A stretch of 64,000 bases of DNA. It comes from Nissolia schottii. Taxonomy: Eukaryota; Streptophyta; Magnoliopsida; Fabales; Fabaceae. The stretch lies in NCBI GenBank assembly GCA_003254905.1, contig QANU01001885.1, forward strand, positions 127,950 to 191,949, read 5' to 3'. Below are positions 47,391 to 58,212 of the stretch, one piece after another. Below the pieces are notes generated by a model that saw only the letters and a list, made by a program, of their open reading frames with translations, did no database searches and was not told where the DNA came from. The translations under genes and the position numbers were made by a program. Positions within the stretch are counted from its first letter, which is position 1. Every line of letters begins with the position of its first letter.

Positions 47391-48231
47391 AGCTATTCCT
47401 AATATCACTATTGCATCTGGATAATGAATTCAAGGTAATGATTATAAGATGATGGCTATAAGATGGTGTATGTGCAAGCGAAGTGCGAGAAGATCCTGAA
47501 GTATTTTATAGTGAGAACCTGTTCCCTAAGAGCTAGGGCAGAGAATAGATGACATAGATAACGAAAGATTAGGTTCCCTCAGTCACCTAGTAACGTAGGT
47601 AGCTGCTCAAGACTAGGTTAAATATTAATAAATAGTAGGGATGTAGTGTAATTGTGACACTTAGACACCCCTGAACGGCTAAATCATAATTGAGAGTAAA
47701 ATGAGCAACGACAACAGAGGTTTCCCATTGAGAACGCAGATTTCTCACACCCACTCCTTTATGATTCTAGGTAAGCAAGGCAGGACTTCAACTTGATGTA
47801 CGCAGCGGTGGTCTCGAAGACGAGGAATCAAGGAATAGGATAGCAAGAACTAGACTAAGGAGGATACAATCCATGTATTGTACTGCTATGAAAACTTATG
47901 TGTAGGTATTAACTAAGATATTATCTATGTAAATGTTTGTGATTATATGCTATGAACCACTTGCCTGCTTATTGTTTGTCATTGTTATATTGGAGCAGTC
48001 ATTAGAATAGTATCAAGTTTTAACGCTTGCATTATAAATTCTATCTGACGCAAGGCTCATATTTTACAACATACGTACAGAAAGAAAAAGTTTCAAAATG
48101 GTCCATATTTTCTAAGTAAGAAATATTTTCAAAGCTGAAGTAGGGGCTAAAAGTAACCCGAACCAAAGCAGATAACAACCTAGTGAGCATTGTTTACGAC
48201 GTACGGGTAAACAGTTAGCTAGGGTGTTACA

Positions 48232-49497
48232 GACATTACCTCTATGGCGTTCGTTTCGAGGTATTCTCCGACCACAAGAGGTTGTAGTATCTCTTCGACC
48301 AGAATGAATTAAATATGAGGCAAAGGAGGTGGATGGAGTTTCTGAAAGACTATGACTTTGGTCTGAACTACCATCCCGGAAAGGCGAATGTGGTAGCAGA
48401 TGCATTGAGCAGAAAGGCGTTGCACATGGCTCAGATGATGGTAGAAGAGTCTAAGCTGCTAGAAGAGTTTCGCGACCTGAATATGGGAGTCTTTCGGCAG
48501 GACAACAGCATTAAGCTAGGTCCGCTGTAGATTACTAACAGTTTCAGGAAGAGGATAATTGAAGCTCAGAAGCATTGTCAAGAGGACCTCTAGCTGAAGT
48601 GTGTCAAGGCCGTGAAAGAGGGAAAGGTCAAGGAAGTAGTAGTGGGAAGTGATGGCATCATACTCTTTAGCAACCGGGTTTATGTACCTGACGAGGGTAA
48701 TCTGTGAAGGGATATTTTGAATGAAGGTCACAAGAGCAGGTTCACGATGCACCCAGGTATCACCAAGATGTATCATGATCTGAAGCAGATGTTTTGGTGG
48801 CCAGGCTTGAAGCGAGACGTGGAAGAATGGGTGCAAAAGTGTCTGGTGTGTCAGAAGGCGAAGGTTGAACACCAGAAACCTCCAGGACTGTTGACTCCTC
48901 TGGAGATACCCGAATAGAAGTGGGATGGCGTATCCATGGATTTTGTATCGGGATTGCCACGTACGACGAGAGGTGTAGACGCCATTTGGGTGATTGTTGA
49001 CCTCCTCACCAAGTCTGCCCATTTCATTTTGGTGAAGATGACCTATCCACTAGAAAAGTTGGTGCAACTGTACATAAGGGAAGTGGTAAGATTACACGAC
49101 GTACCTTCGTCCATCATATTAGACAGGGATCCTCGATTTACGTCCAGATTTTGGACAGCTTTCTAAAAGGCATATGGGACTCAGTTGGCATTGAGCATGG
49201 CATATCATCCTCAGACTAATGGACAGACTAAGAGAACGATTCAGACCCTCGAGGATATGCTGAGGGCATGCGCACTTGATTCACCCTGGTATTGGGATGA
49301 ACTGTTACCGTTCATAGAGTTCTCTTATAACAACAGTTACCATGCTAGTATTGGAAGTGCCCGTCGCCTCTTTGTTGGAACGACAGTCGTGAGTACAGAT
49401 ACTTAGGACCCAAAGAGACCTAAAATGCTGAGGAGTATATACAGCGGATCAGACAGCGAATTCTCACAGCTCAGAGTCGTCAGAAGAGTTACGCCGA
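48232..49497 (+). pseudogene. Element B pol part 2: RNase H end and integrase
   Basis: Continues from 43216: GVRFEVFSDHKRL, then YHPGKANVVADALSRK (end of RNase H). The integrase zinc region follows (HKSRFTMHPG...CLVCQKAK, about 48725-48865), then the core: SMDFVSGLP (about 48933), [12 protein letters not shown] (about 49119) and [21 protein letters not shown]. The Glu expected in GQ(S/T)ER is Lys here (AAG at 49230-49232), so one of the three catalytic acids is lost. In-frame stops include TAG at PE*KWD (about 48914) and TAA at AF*KAY (about 49163). The frame is interrupted at 49497 (RQKSYA|D) by the Athila-like element and resumes at 55932. Confidence 0.86.
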
Positions 49498-49716
49498 TGA
49501 TAAGTGCCCAATCTACACAAAATTGACATATCAGAATGGCACTTATCTGTTATGTTTTTAACAAATTATCTAATTAATTCCCCGTATTTTGTAGGTTTTA
49601 AATATATTTTGAAGAATGGATGCAAGTAGTTTAATTGAAGAATAATCCCATGAAGAAGGGAAGAAAAGGGCAGAATTGGAAAAAAAGCTTAAAAAGAAGA
49701 TTCTGGACGAAGGCAT

Positions 49717-50029
49717 CGCTCAGCGAGGAACCTTAATCGCTTAGCGCCTAGAGACTAATCGCTCAGCGATGATACCTGTATCGCTCAGTGATGATACCTG
49801 TATCGCTCAGCGAACTTAAGTCGGCAAGCCACTTGCGCCGGCGCCATCATTAAGCCAGTTGGAGCCAACTGGAGCCAGCCAATCACAGAGTGCCACGTCA
49901 GCGCCGCCCTGCAAAAAGCTGCCAAGCATTTAATGAAGACGCGTACAAGTACAATCGCTCAGCGATACAATGCCGCCGCCCAGCGATAACTACATAATCG
50001 CTCAGCGATAGTACCAAAATCGCTGAGCG
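49717..50029 (+). repeat. Cluster of CGCTCAGCG words in left LTR of element D
   Basis: Five exact CGCTCAGCG, one CGCTGAGCG and near variants (CGCTTAGCG, CGCTCAGTG, CGCCCAGCG) in 313 bp, usually flanked as at-N9-a. The cluster ends 18 bases before the TATA box, so it sits in the promoter part of the LTR. Confidence 0.85.
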
Positions 50030-51336
50030 ACGGAGACCAATTTTTGCCTATAAATAGAGGAGGCCGAGACCACTTCGGGGCATTCCATCCCAACCCCTCC
50101 AAACACCATTCTTCTTCATTTATTTTGCACTTTTAAAGCTTAGTTTAGTTTAGGTTAGGTTAGGAACAAAGACGAGGCTTGTGAAGGAGCCGGAGATCGA
50201 GGAAGCTTGGCGAAGCCATGGCCATGATAGCGTGAGCACGTGTCATGGTAAGTGCCTAAACCTTGCCTCCGAGATTCTCTTGTAAGATGGGTTCCTAACC
50301 CTCTTTTTGTTGGGATTTTGATTACTATTGTAGTTTGCTTGTATCCATGTAACTATTACATATGAATCTATCTTTTTCTTATGATTTGCTTGAATGATTT
50401 CATGCCTAATGCTAGTTTTGTTTAGTGTTTTGATTCTTGATTTGGGACTTATTTACATGAACGAAAGTTATGCTAATTAGGTCATAACCAAATTAAAATC
50501 AATAATGCTATGCTTAACTAGAACCTAGACTTGAACGTTGTGAACGAAAGTTACAATCATTAGAGTCTGACCTAAATCATTTCATCTAACCTTGTTGCCG
50601 TAACTGGAATAAAGGTTAGCCGTTTTAACATCTGGATTAATGCTGGCGTACCTTGTTAAGCTAGTGTGCGAAAGTGACAGTTTAACAAGGGAAACCTGTG
50701 ATCTTGTCATGCGCGAAAGTGATGACAAGTTAAGAACTGGTGGCGGGCAATCAAACGATAGTTCTATGTAATAAGTAACTGGATGCATGAAACTATGATG
50801 TGATTAAAATTCCCAACAAGCTCCGGAACTACCTCTGATTTGTTTCCTATTTTATTTTCCTGTCTTTTATTTATTTAGTCTATTTAAATATAAATCAAAT
50901 CACAAATCTTTCACCTCATTGTTTAATTAAATGAACTCAAGAACGGTATTTTTACAACTCCCTGTGGGATCGACCATACCCTATACTGCAATTGGATTCC
51001 TTTTGGAATCTGAAAGCCGTAAAGTAGGTATGAATATAAATATTTAATTTGAACAACAAAAGCGCAGACAAACTTTCTAAGAGATTGGCATGGTTGTGAC
51101 AAGATCTAGAGCTGTGTCAAGATCCTAGAAAGTGGTTAAAAAGGCTTTCATCAAATTTGGCGCCGTTGCCGGGGAGTTGCGTCAAAAATACATCGCTTGA
51201 GTTTTGTTTGATTAAACAATTGTGAATATTTGTAATATATTGTATAGTCTTTATTTTCGTTATGTTATAAACTATTTTGTTATTTTGAGAACTCTTGTTT
51301 TGATCTTATTTGGCTAGTGTGAATTTTTCTTAGCAA

Positions 51337-52782
51337 TTGCGAGGTAAGACTTCGAAAGAACCATTGTTGTTTGATCCAGAAATTGAAGCTACTTCTAGAA
51401 AGAACAGGAAAAAGAAGAAAACTCAACTAGCCAAACAAAGAGGAGAACAAGAGACAACATCATCATCAACTTCTTCAACCAACCAAGAAGAAACCATGGC
51501 CGAAACAACTGGAGCTGGTGGAGCTGGCACTGACACAGGAGCCAGTGATAATAGGGGATTTGTAAATTTTACCCCTAGAAACATTATTCGAATGAGCAGG
51601 ACTACTGGAGCTCAAAGACAACCTCAGATGCAACCTGGTTTGGTTCAATTGTTATATGCTAACCCTTTTGCAGGTTTGGATCATGAGGATCCGTATGCTC
51701 ATTTAAAAAAATTCTATGAACTCTGTGGGACCGCGGGAATGTCCGAGGCCGACGAAGAATCCATCTTTTTAAGGATGTTTCCCCTGACCTTGATTGGAAA
51801 AGCTAAAGAGTGGTTGCTTGATCAGCCACAAAATGTCTTGTCAAATTGGGATCAGTTGGAAGAAAAGTTTTGTGCCAGGTACTTTTCTCAGTCTAAATTT
51901 ATGGATTTAAAAACTGCTATTGCTACATTTGTGCAGGCTCCGGGAGAAAGTCTCTGTGAAGCCTGGGAACGTTACAAGTCCATGCTGAGAAAGTGCCCAA
52001 ATCATGGGTTCGATGCGCTCACTCAAATCCACATCTTCCGCAACGGACTCCAACAACAATACAAACTAATGCTTGATGCTGTCGCCGATGGACAAATCAT
52101 GTCCAAGACGCCGGAGGAGGCCATTTCCATTATTGATTCCATGGCCTTGACGGACCAACAAGGCCAGTATAACAGAGGTCCTAGGAGAGGAGGAGTGCTT
52201 GAGCTGGGAACCAACGATGCCATCCTTGCCCAACACAAGCAACTCCAACAACAGATAGACGAGGTGAAAAAGGCCTTAAGCGAGTTGCCAAAGCAAATTA
52301 GAGAGGCCCGTGAAGCAAAAAGGCAACAGGTATTTTTATGTGAAATTTGTAGTGGCGATCACCCGTCTAGTGTTTGTCATTTCAGGGAAGAGGAGGTTCA
52401 CTTCCTTGAAAACCAGCCACGGCCACCCTATCAAAACAATTTCTAAAGGGGGCCGAATCAAAATTTCAATCAGCCATGGAGGCAAGAAGCTGGACCATCA
52501 TTCAGAGCTCCACAACCGCCGTACCAACCACCCCGCCCGTATCAAAATCAGCCTCCCATGCATTCAAGTTCCAAAATAGAGGAAACGTTTAATCAATTTA
52601 TGCAACAATCAATGATAAATCAAAAGAACAACGAAGCCTCTATTAGGAACTTGGAGACACAATTGGGACAATTGGCTAATGATATGGCGGAATTGAAGAA
52701 AAGAAGATTTACGGCTAATCCGGAGCTAAACCCTAAGGACTCTTGCCATGGAAGGAGGACTGATGATGAGGAGGAGAGCTAG
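51337..52782 (+). CDS. Athila-type gag protein of element D, with one internal stop
   Basis: The open frame of 369 codons ends at TAA 52444-52446, but the same frame continues without stops to 52782 (about 480 codons in all). Residues: basic lysine-rich start, Thr/Ser/Gly-rich linker, a retrotransposon-gag domain (YANPFAGLDHEDPYAHLKKF, MFPLTLIGKAKEWL, FCARYFSQ, EAWERYKSMLRKCP) and a zinc-knuckle-like CEICSGDHPSSVCH. Past the stop come Pro/Gln-rich PYQPPRPYQNQPP and a coiled coil (SIRNLETQLGQLANDMAEL) typical of Athila gag C-termini. So the TAA looks like a later mutation rather than the true end. The start is set at the beginning of the frame; the first ATG is at 51496. The particle protein could still be made in a shortened form. 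Confidence 0.82.
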
Positions 52783-54297
52783 GACGAAAAATGCTTCGGG
52801 CTAACGACGTAAAACAAAGCGCTGTCTGGGAGGCAACCCAGAATTTTTGCCGGAAAACAACCAATGAAGTTTCCTGACAACAACAAAGAGAGACACACTT
52901 CTGGAGGACGAAGAGCATGATTCCTCAAGGAGGATGAGCCTCTATCTCCTCAAAACATTGAAGCAAGATGAAGTAGCCCCAACAACTGCCAAGAGACTAC
53001 ACTAAGGAGGCTACCTCAAAGAAACATATTCACCATGAACAGGGAGCACTTTAATTTTCTAGCACCTTACTTAATTAATTTCCTTAGTAGTTAATATATG
53101 CTTAAGACTTGTTTGTTTAAAAACAAAGTAGTAGTTTATTTTACTTGGTTTGATGCATGAACAAAATATATCATGAATTGACTTGTTTCAATATCCATGG
53201 TAGACCTTTGTGAATACATAGATACCATGAACATGTTCATATGCATTGATATACTTGTATGCATAAACATAACCTTGAAGATGTTTTTAAATCAAGGAAA
53301 TAAACCCTAAACCGAGTAAGGGAGTGAGCCAAACATTTAAGTGAGATAGAGAGAATCACCATTGTTTTACACAATTGAATTTGTTTTAATAATTGTATGG
53401 AAATAATGGGAAATGATCAAGGCATTTTGTTCTTTAGAATTTAAACCCACTTGGCCAAATAAAGCCAACATTTAATTAGGAACATCCTTTGCCACCCCAT
53501 TTGAGCCTAACATGAGAAATTTTTGTTCATAATCCCCGAACCTTAAAAGAGAAAAACAATGTTATTCCTTAATTTCAAAATTAAGAGAGCATTTTAAGTT
53601 GGATTATGTGCAAAAGATCCAAGTCAGGGGGAAACAAGGATGAGAAAAAGTGGGATATACAAAAGATGAATCAAAAGAACAAAAGCAAGAAGTGAAAAAG
53701 AACACATTCTATCCCAAAACAAAAAAAGAAGAAAAAGAAAAAGGGATAAAGGAAAAAGAAGATCAAAGAGAAAAAGGGGTTGAAAAAGGAAAATGGAATA
53801 TTGTTGAAAAAGAAAACAGGTGAAAACAAGGAGTTGGTTTTCATTGCTCTCTTAATTTGGAAAATTTGCATATCTAGAAAAACCAATGTTCTTTGTAGCC
53901 TGGCCCCATTACAACCCTTTTAAAAGTCCTTTGTGATCCTTGCATGACCATACTATGAATTGAATTATGAGACAAGTAACAAATTTACATTGTTGTGATT
54001 CAATGGTGATATAGAGCAAAAACACTCACCCCAAATTGGCCCACCGGCCGTTGTGCGCATAAATGATGATTTCCTTGGTGGAAAAGACATTGGATAGAGT
54101 GATTTGCTTATGCTATCCAAGTAATTTTGCATATGACTTGTTCAGGATATTCTATGATGTTCATGAAGTCTTAAGCTGAAACTGTTTGAAACATTTCAAT
54201 TCATTGCATTAACCAATTTTTCATAAGCATCAATCTCTTGTAAAATAATTCTACTACCTCTTGTTTGATGACAAACAAGGTCTTAAGTCAGGGGGAG
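52783..54297 (+). other. Noncoding internal tail of element D
   Basis: About 1.5 kb without a supported ORF where pol would be expected. It includes an A/G-rich stretch (about 53690-53830, many aaaagaagaaaaag words) and ends at the polypurine tract. No protease or RT motif on either strand. This defines the element as non-autonomous. Confidence 0.75.
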
Positions 54298-54515
54298 TGA
54301 TAAGTGCCCAATTTACACAAAATTGACATATCAGAATGGCACTTATCTGTTATGTTTTTAACAAATTATCTAATTAATTCCCCGTATTTTGTAGATTTTA
54401 AATATATTTTGAAGAATGGATGCAAGTAGTTTAATTGAAGAATAATCCCATGAAGAAGGGAAGAAAAGGGCAGAATCGGAAAAAAGCTTAAAAAGAAGAT
54501 TTTGGACGAAGGCAT

Positions 54516-54806
54516 CGCTCAGCGAGGAACCTTAATCGCTCAGCGCCTAGAGACTAATCGCTCAGCGATGATACCTGTATCGCTCAGCGAACTTAAGTCG
54601 GCAAGCCACTTGCGCCGGCGCCATCATTAAGCCAGCTAGAGCCAACTGGAGCCAGCCAATCACAGAGTGCCACGTCAGCGCCGCCCTGCAAAAAGCTGCC
54701 AAGCATTTAATGAAGACGCATACAAGTACAATCGCTCAGCGATACAACTCCGCCGCCCAGCGATAACTACATAATCGCTCAGCGATAGTACCAAAATCGC
54801 TGAGCG
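54516..54806 (+). repeat. Cluster of CGCTCAGCG words in right LTR of element D
   Basis: Same order as the left LTR, but lacking a 22-bp duplication (one tcgctcag-gatgatacctgta unit), which accounts for much of the LTR length difference. One position reads CGCTCAGCG here and CGCTTAGCG in the left LTR. Confidence 0.85.
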
Positions 54807-57344
54807 ACGGAGACCAATTTTTGCCTATAAATAGAGGAGGCCGAGACCACTTCGGGGCATTCCATCCCAACCCCTCCAAACACCATTCTACTTCATTTAT
54901 TTTGCACTTTTAAAGCTTAGTTTAGTTTAGGTTAGGTTAGGAACAAAGACGAGGCTTGTGAAGGAGCCGGAGATCGAGGAAGCTTGGCGAAGCCATGGCC
55001 ATGATAGCGTGAGCACGTGTCATGGTAAGTGCCTAACCTTGCCTCCGAGATACTTCCGTAAGATGGATTCCTAATCCTACCTTTTTGTTGGGATTTTGAT
55101 CATTATTGTAGTTTGCTTGTATCCATGTAACTATTACATATGAATCTATCCTTTTCCTATGATTTGCTTGAATGGTTTTATGCTTAATGCTAGCCTTTGT
55201 TTAATGTTTTGATTCTTGATTTGGGATTTAATGGTATGAACGATAGTTATGCTAATTGAATCATAACCAAGTTAAGATCAACATCATTATGCTTAACTAG
55301 ATCTTTGGCTTGAACGTTGTGAACGGAAGTTACAATCATTAGAGTCTGACCTAAACCATTTCATCTAACCTTGTTGCCATAACTGGAATAAAGGTTAGCC
55401 GTTTTAACATCTGGATTAATGCTGGCGTACTTTGTTAAGCTTGTGTGCGAAAGTGACAGTTTAACAAAGGAAACCTGTGATCTTGTCATGCGCGAAAGTG
55501 ATGACAAGTTAAGAACTGGTGGCGGGCAATCAAACGATAGTTCTATGTAATAAGTAACTGGATGCATGAAACTATGATGTGATTAAAATTCCCAACAAGC
55601 TCCGGAACTACCTCTGATTTGTTTCCTATTTACTTTTAAGGTCATTTATTTACTTATTTATTTAACTATCAAATTATCAAATCCTTCACTTTATTGTTTA
55701 ATTAAATGAACTCAAGAATGGTATTTTACAACTCCCTGTGGGATCGACCATACCCTATACTGCAATTGGATTCCTTTTGGAATCTGAAAGCCGTAAAGTA
55801 GGTATGTATATATATATTTAATTTGAACGACAAAAGCGCATAGAAGCTTTCAACGAGCTTGGCATGGTTGTGACAAAACCTATGTCGTGTCAAGATCCGA
55901 GAAAGTGGTTAAAAAGGCTTTCATCAGCCGACGTTCGAAGAAGACCCCTAGAGTTTCAAGGAGACCATGTGTTCTTGAAGGTCACTCCTAGTACAGGCAT
56001 TGGGAGGGCCATGAAGGTCAAGAAGCTAAGTCCCCGATTCATTGGGCCCATGGCGTATCGGATAGCTCTACCGCCGAACATGGAAAACGCTCATGCTGTC
56101 TTTCATGTGTCTCAATTGAGGAAGTATTATGCCTCTCCAGATCATGTGTTGGAGCCAGAGAAAATCATACTCAGAGAAGACCTTGCCTTGCCGTTAATGC
56201 CACAACAAATTATTGACCACAAGACCCAGAGGACTCGCAACAAGGAGATCCCGATGGTTCGAGTTATCTGGGAAAACGGGAAGGTCGAGGAACAGACATG
56301 GGAGCTGGAGGAAGACATGAAGGCTGAAACACCCTAGCTAACTGTTTACCCATACATAGTAAACAAAGCTCACTAGGTTGCTGTCTACTTGGTCGGAATA
56401 CCTTAGTCCATAGTTATCTTTTGAAAATAATCGTTGCTCAAGAAAATAAGGACCCATTTTAAACTTTTGCTTGTATCACATTAATAATAAAATAGAGCCA
56501 TGTGTTGGGATAAAACAAATATAACAAAGCGGATAACATTATCATACTTAGAGTCTGTAATATACATCCATTGGGTCCACCATACAAGGTCACATCATTG
56601 TATACATAGTAAGTACAACATACATCACATACACATAAACTGTAATACTGAATACATAAGTCAGAGTACATCACATCAAACTACAAGGACTACTGGAAAG
56701 CTACTCAGTAAGCCCTTGGCAAAATGTAAACATCTATCTATCTCCTAGCCGCTCATGGCTCAGTTGGCGGCTCATCTGCATCCTCGAAATAAGATTCATC
56801 ATCTTCTGTACCTGAAGTCATAAAACAGTGGGGGATGAGAACGGTAGGTTCTCAGTGGGAATAACCTTAGTTCCTGAGTCCTATATCAGATTATGTCAGA
56901 CTTCAGGCCGCTCAGAGATCTCTAGTGAACATGTATACTAAAGTCCCTACCATTTATTATCTGGCCTATCTGAACGGCTTTATTTGCATTAATATGTGAC
57001 ATGGGAACTACTCTTGCTTACTACATTCTCGTGCTGATTAATATCTCGCATAAACCGTCTTGAGCGTGCTCTTGACAGTACGGCATAACAGCAGATCATA
57101 CATTCTAATCAAACTGAATAACAGCATATAATCAGAATACATTCAGTATAACAGAATCATCAGAATATGCATCACATAATCCTCCAACGCAGACATAACA
57201 GAATGCAGCAGAATACATGTAGCAGAATCATCAGCATAAACATGACAGAATCATCAGAATAACATGTCTAACAGAATGTAACAGCGTAACAGAATATAAC
57301 AGCATACCATAATGTAATAACATAACAGAATAGGTGTTATTCCC

Positions 57345-57780
57345 ACCATAGTAATGTCCTCTGTTGACACTAGTATGACGGAATATCCTCACACCCTCAG
57401 TATAGGCCGACACTGTCTAGACCTTACTGCGGTGGGCTTCCACCTGCCGTGTGCCCCCTCGGGACCCCTCGACAGTGGGCGGATATTGTACCCCCACCTA
57501 AGCTTTCCCCCTTTCGACAATGCATAGGCGTGGTAACCGCACACCTCCAGGTATGCCATCTCGACACCACCTGTGGCGGGCTTCCACATTCAGGATGCCT
57601 CGACCTCCTGAAGTGGGATCATAGTGGCTCACGTGATCACGGCCTTTTCAGCATGGGCATATAGCCTTTTCAGTATTGGGCATTTAGCCCTTTTCAGCAT
57701 GTGGCAATGTTTCAGCAGCATTGGGCATTGGCCCTTGTTCAGCAGCATTGGGCATTGGCCCTTTTTCAGCAGCATTAATG
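57345..57780 (-). repeat. LTR G internal arrays
   Basis: 57345-57620 has decayed copies of the LTR F array (gtcctctgttgaca, gtgccccctcgggac, ctttccccctttcgaca, gtatgccatctcgaca). 57645-57780 has five to six copies of a unit of about 27 bp, tttcagcagcattgggcattggccc, expanding toward 57770. Confidence 0.75.
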
Positions 57781-58050
57781 GTACCTGCAGCATGGCATAC
57801 TGGTTTCCCTATGGTTCATTTCAGCATCTTTATTTATCTCAGAGTTAATTATCATGTCTTTAACTAGGTTTGTCATGAATGCATGAGATGCTACAGATTT
57901 TATCATAAATCACAGGTAACATGCATGGTTAGTACATTTTCATTACATACAGCATATACGTTCATACAATCCAACTATCAATCATCTTTATAGCATCAAA
58001 TACCAGACTATGAGCCTCAAGAGGGTGCCATCAGCTTTCTCTAGTCTCAA

Positions 58051-58212
58051 GCCGCTCATCGATAGAGGTTGTATCGCTCAGCGGTACTAACCTCATCGCT
58101 CAGCGACTGAAACTTTCTCAAATTTTCTCCATCGCCTTACATTAAAAATATGTTTTTCACTTTCCATGTGGGCTTCAGCCCGCTCAGCGGGGCCTGAGCC
58201 TCCGCTCAGCGG
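58051..58212 (-). repeat. Cluster of CGCTCAGCG words in LTR G
   Basis: Four exact CGCTCAGCG and one CGCTCATCG in 162 bp, located in the same part of the LTR as the clusters of LTRs F and B. Confidence 0.85.

Larger units (their letters stand above)
43217..48231 (+). mobile_element. Solo LTR E with nested Copia-type DNA
   Basis: Begins tgtaacatcccacttttttccc and ends cagttagctagggtgttaca. It is flanked by perfect 5-bp duplications gacat (43212-43216, 48232-48236), across which element B's RNase H frame joins exactly (IWRH|YLYGVRFEVFSDHK). A TATA-like tctatatatagagccc lies near 43770. Without the Copia-type insert (about 45175-47275) the LTR is about 2.9 kb. No gag-pol of its own. It contains a short tandem array at 47296-47390. 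It is a distinct subfamily: its termini match LTRs B, F and G, but the body differs and I saw no CGCTSAGCG cluster in it. Confidence 0.82.
49498..55926 (+). mobile_element. Element D: Athila-like Ty3/gypsy element, gag only
   Basis: LTRs at 49498-51153 (1656 bp) and 54298-55926 (1629 bp) both start tgataagtgcccaat and end ggctttcatca. They are flanked by a perfect 5-bp duplication gccga (49493-49497, 55927-55931). Primer-binding site: ttggcgccgttgccgggga just after the left LTR (about 51157), the type found in Athila-related elements. Polypurine tract: cagggggag before 54298. TATA boxes ctataaatag are at 50048-50057 and 54825-54834. The internal 3.1 kb encodes a gag-like protein only; no protease, RT, RNase H or integrase was found. 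It therefore needs a helper element. The LTRs are similar but not identical, so the insertion is not very recent. Confidence 0.9.
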
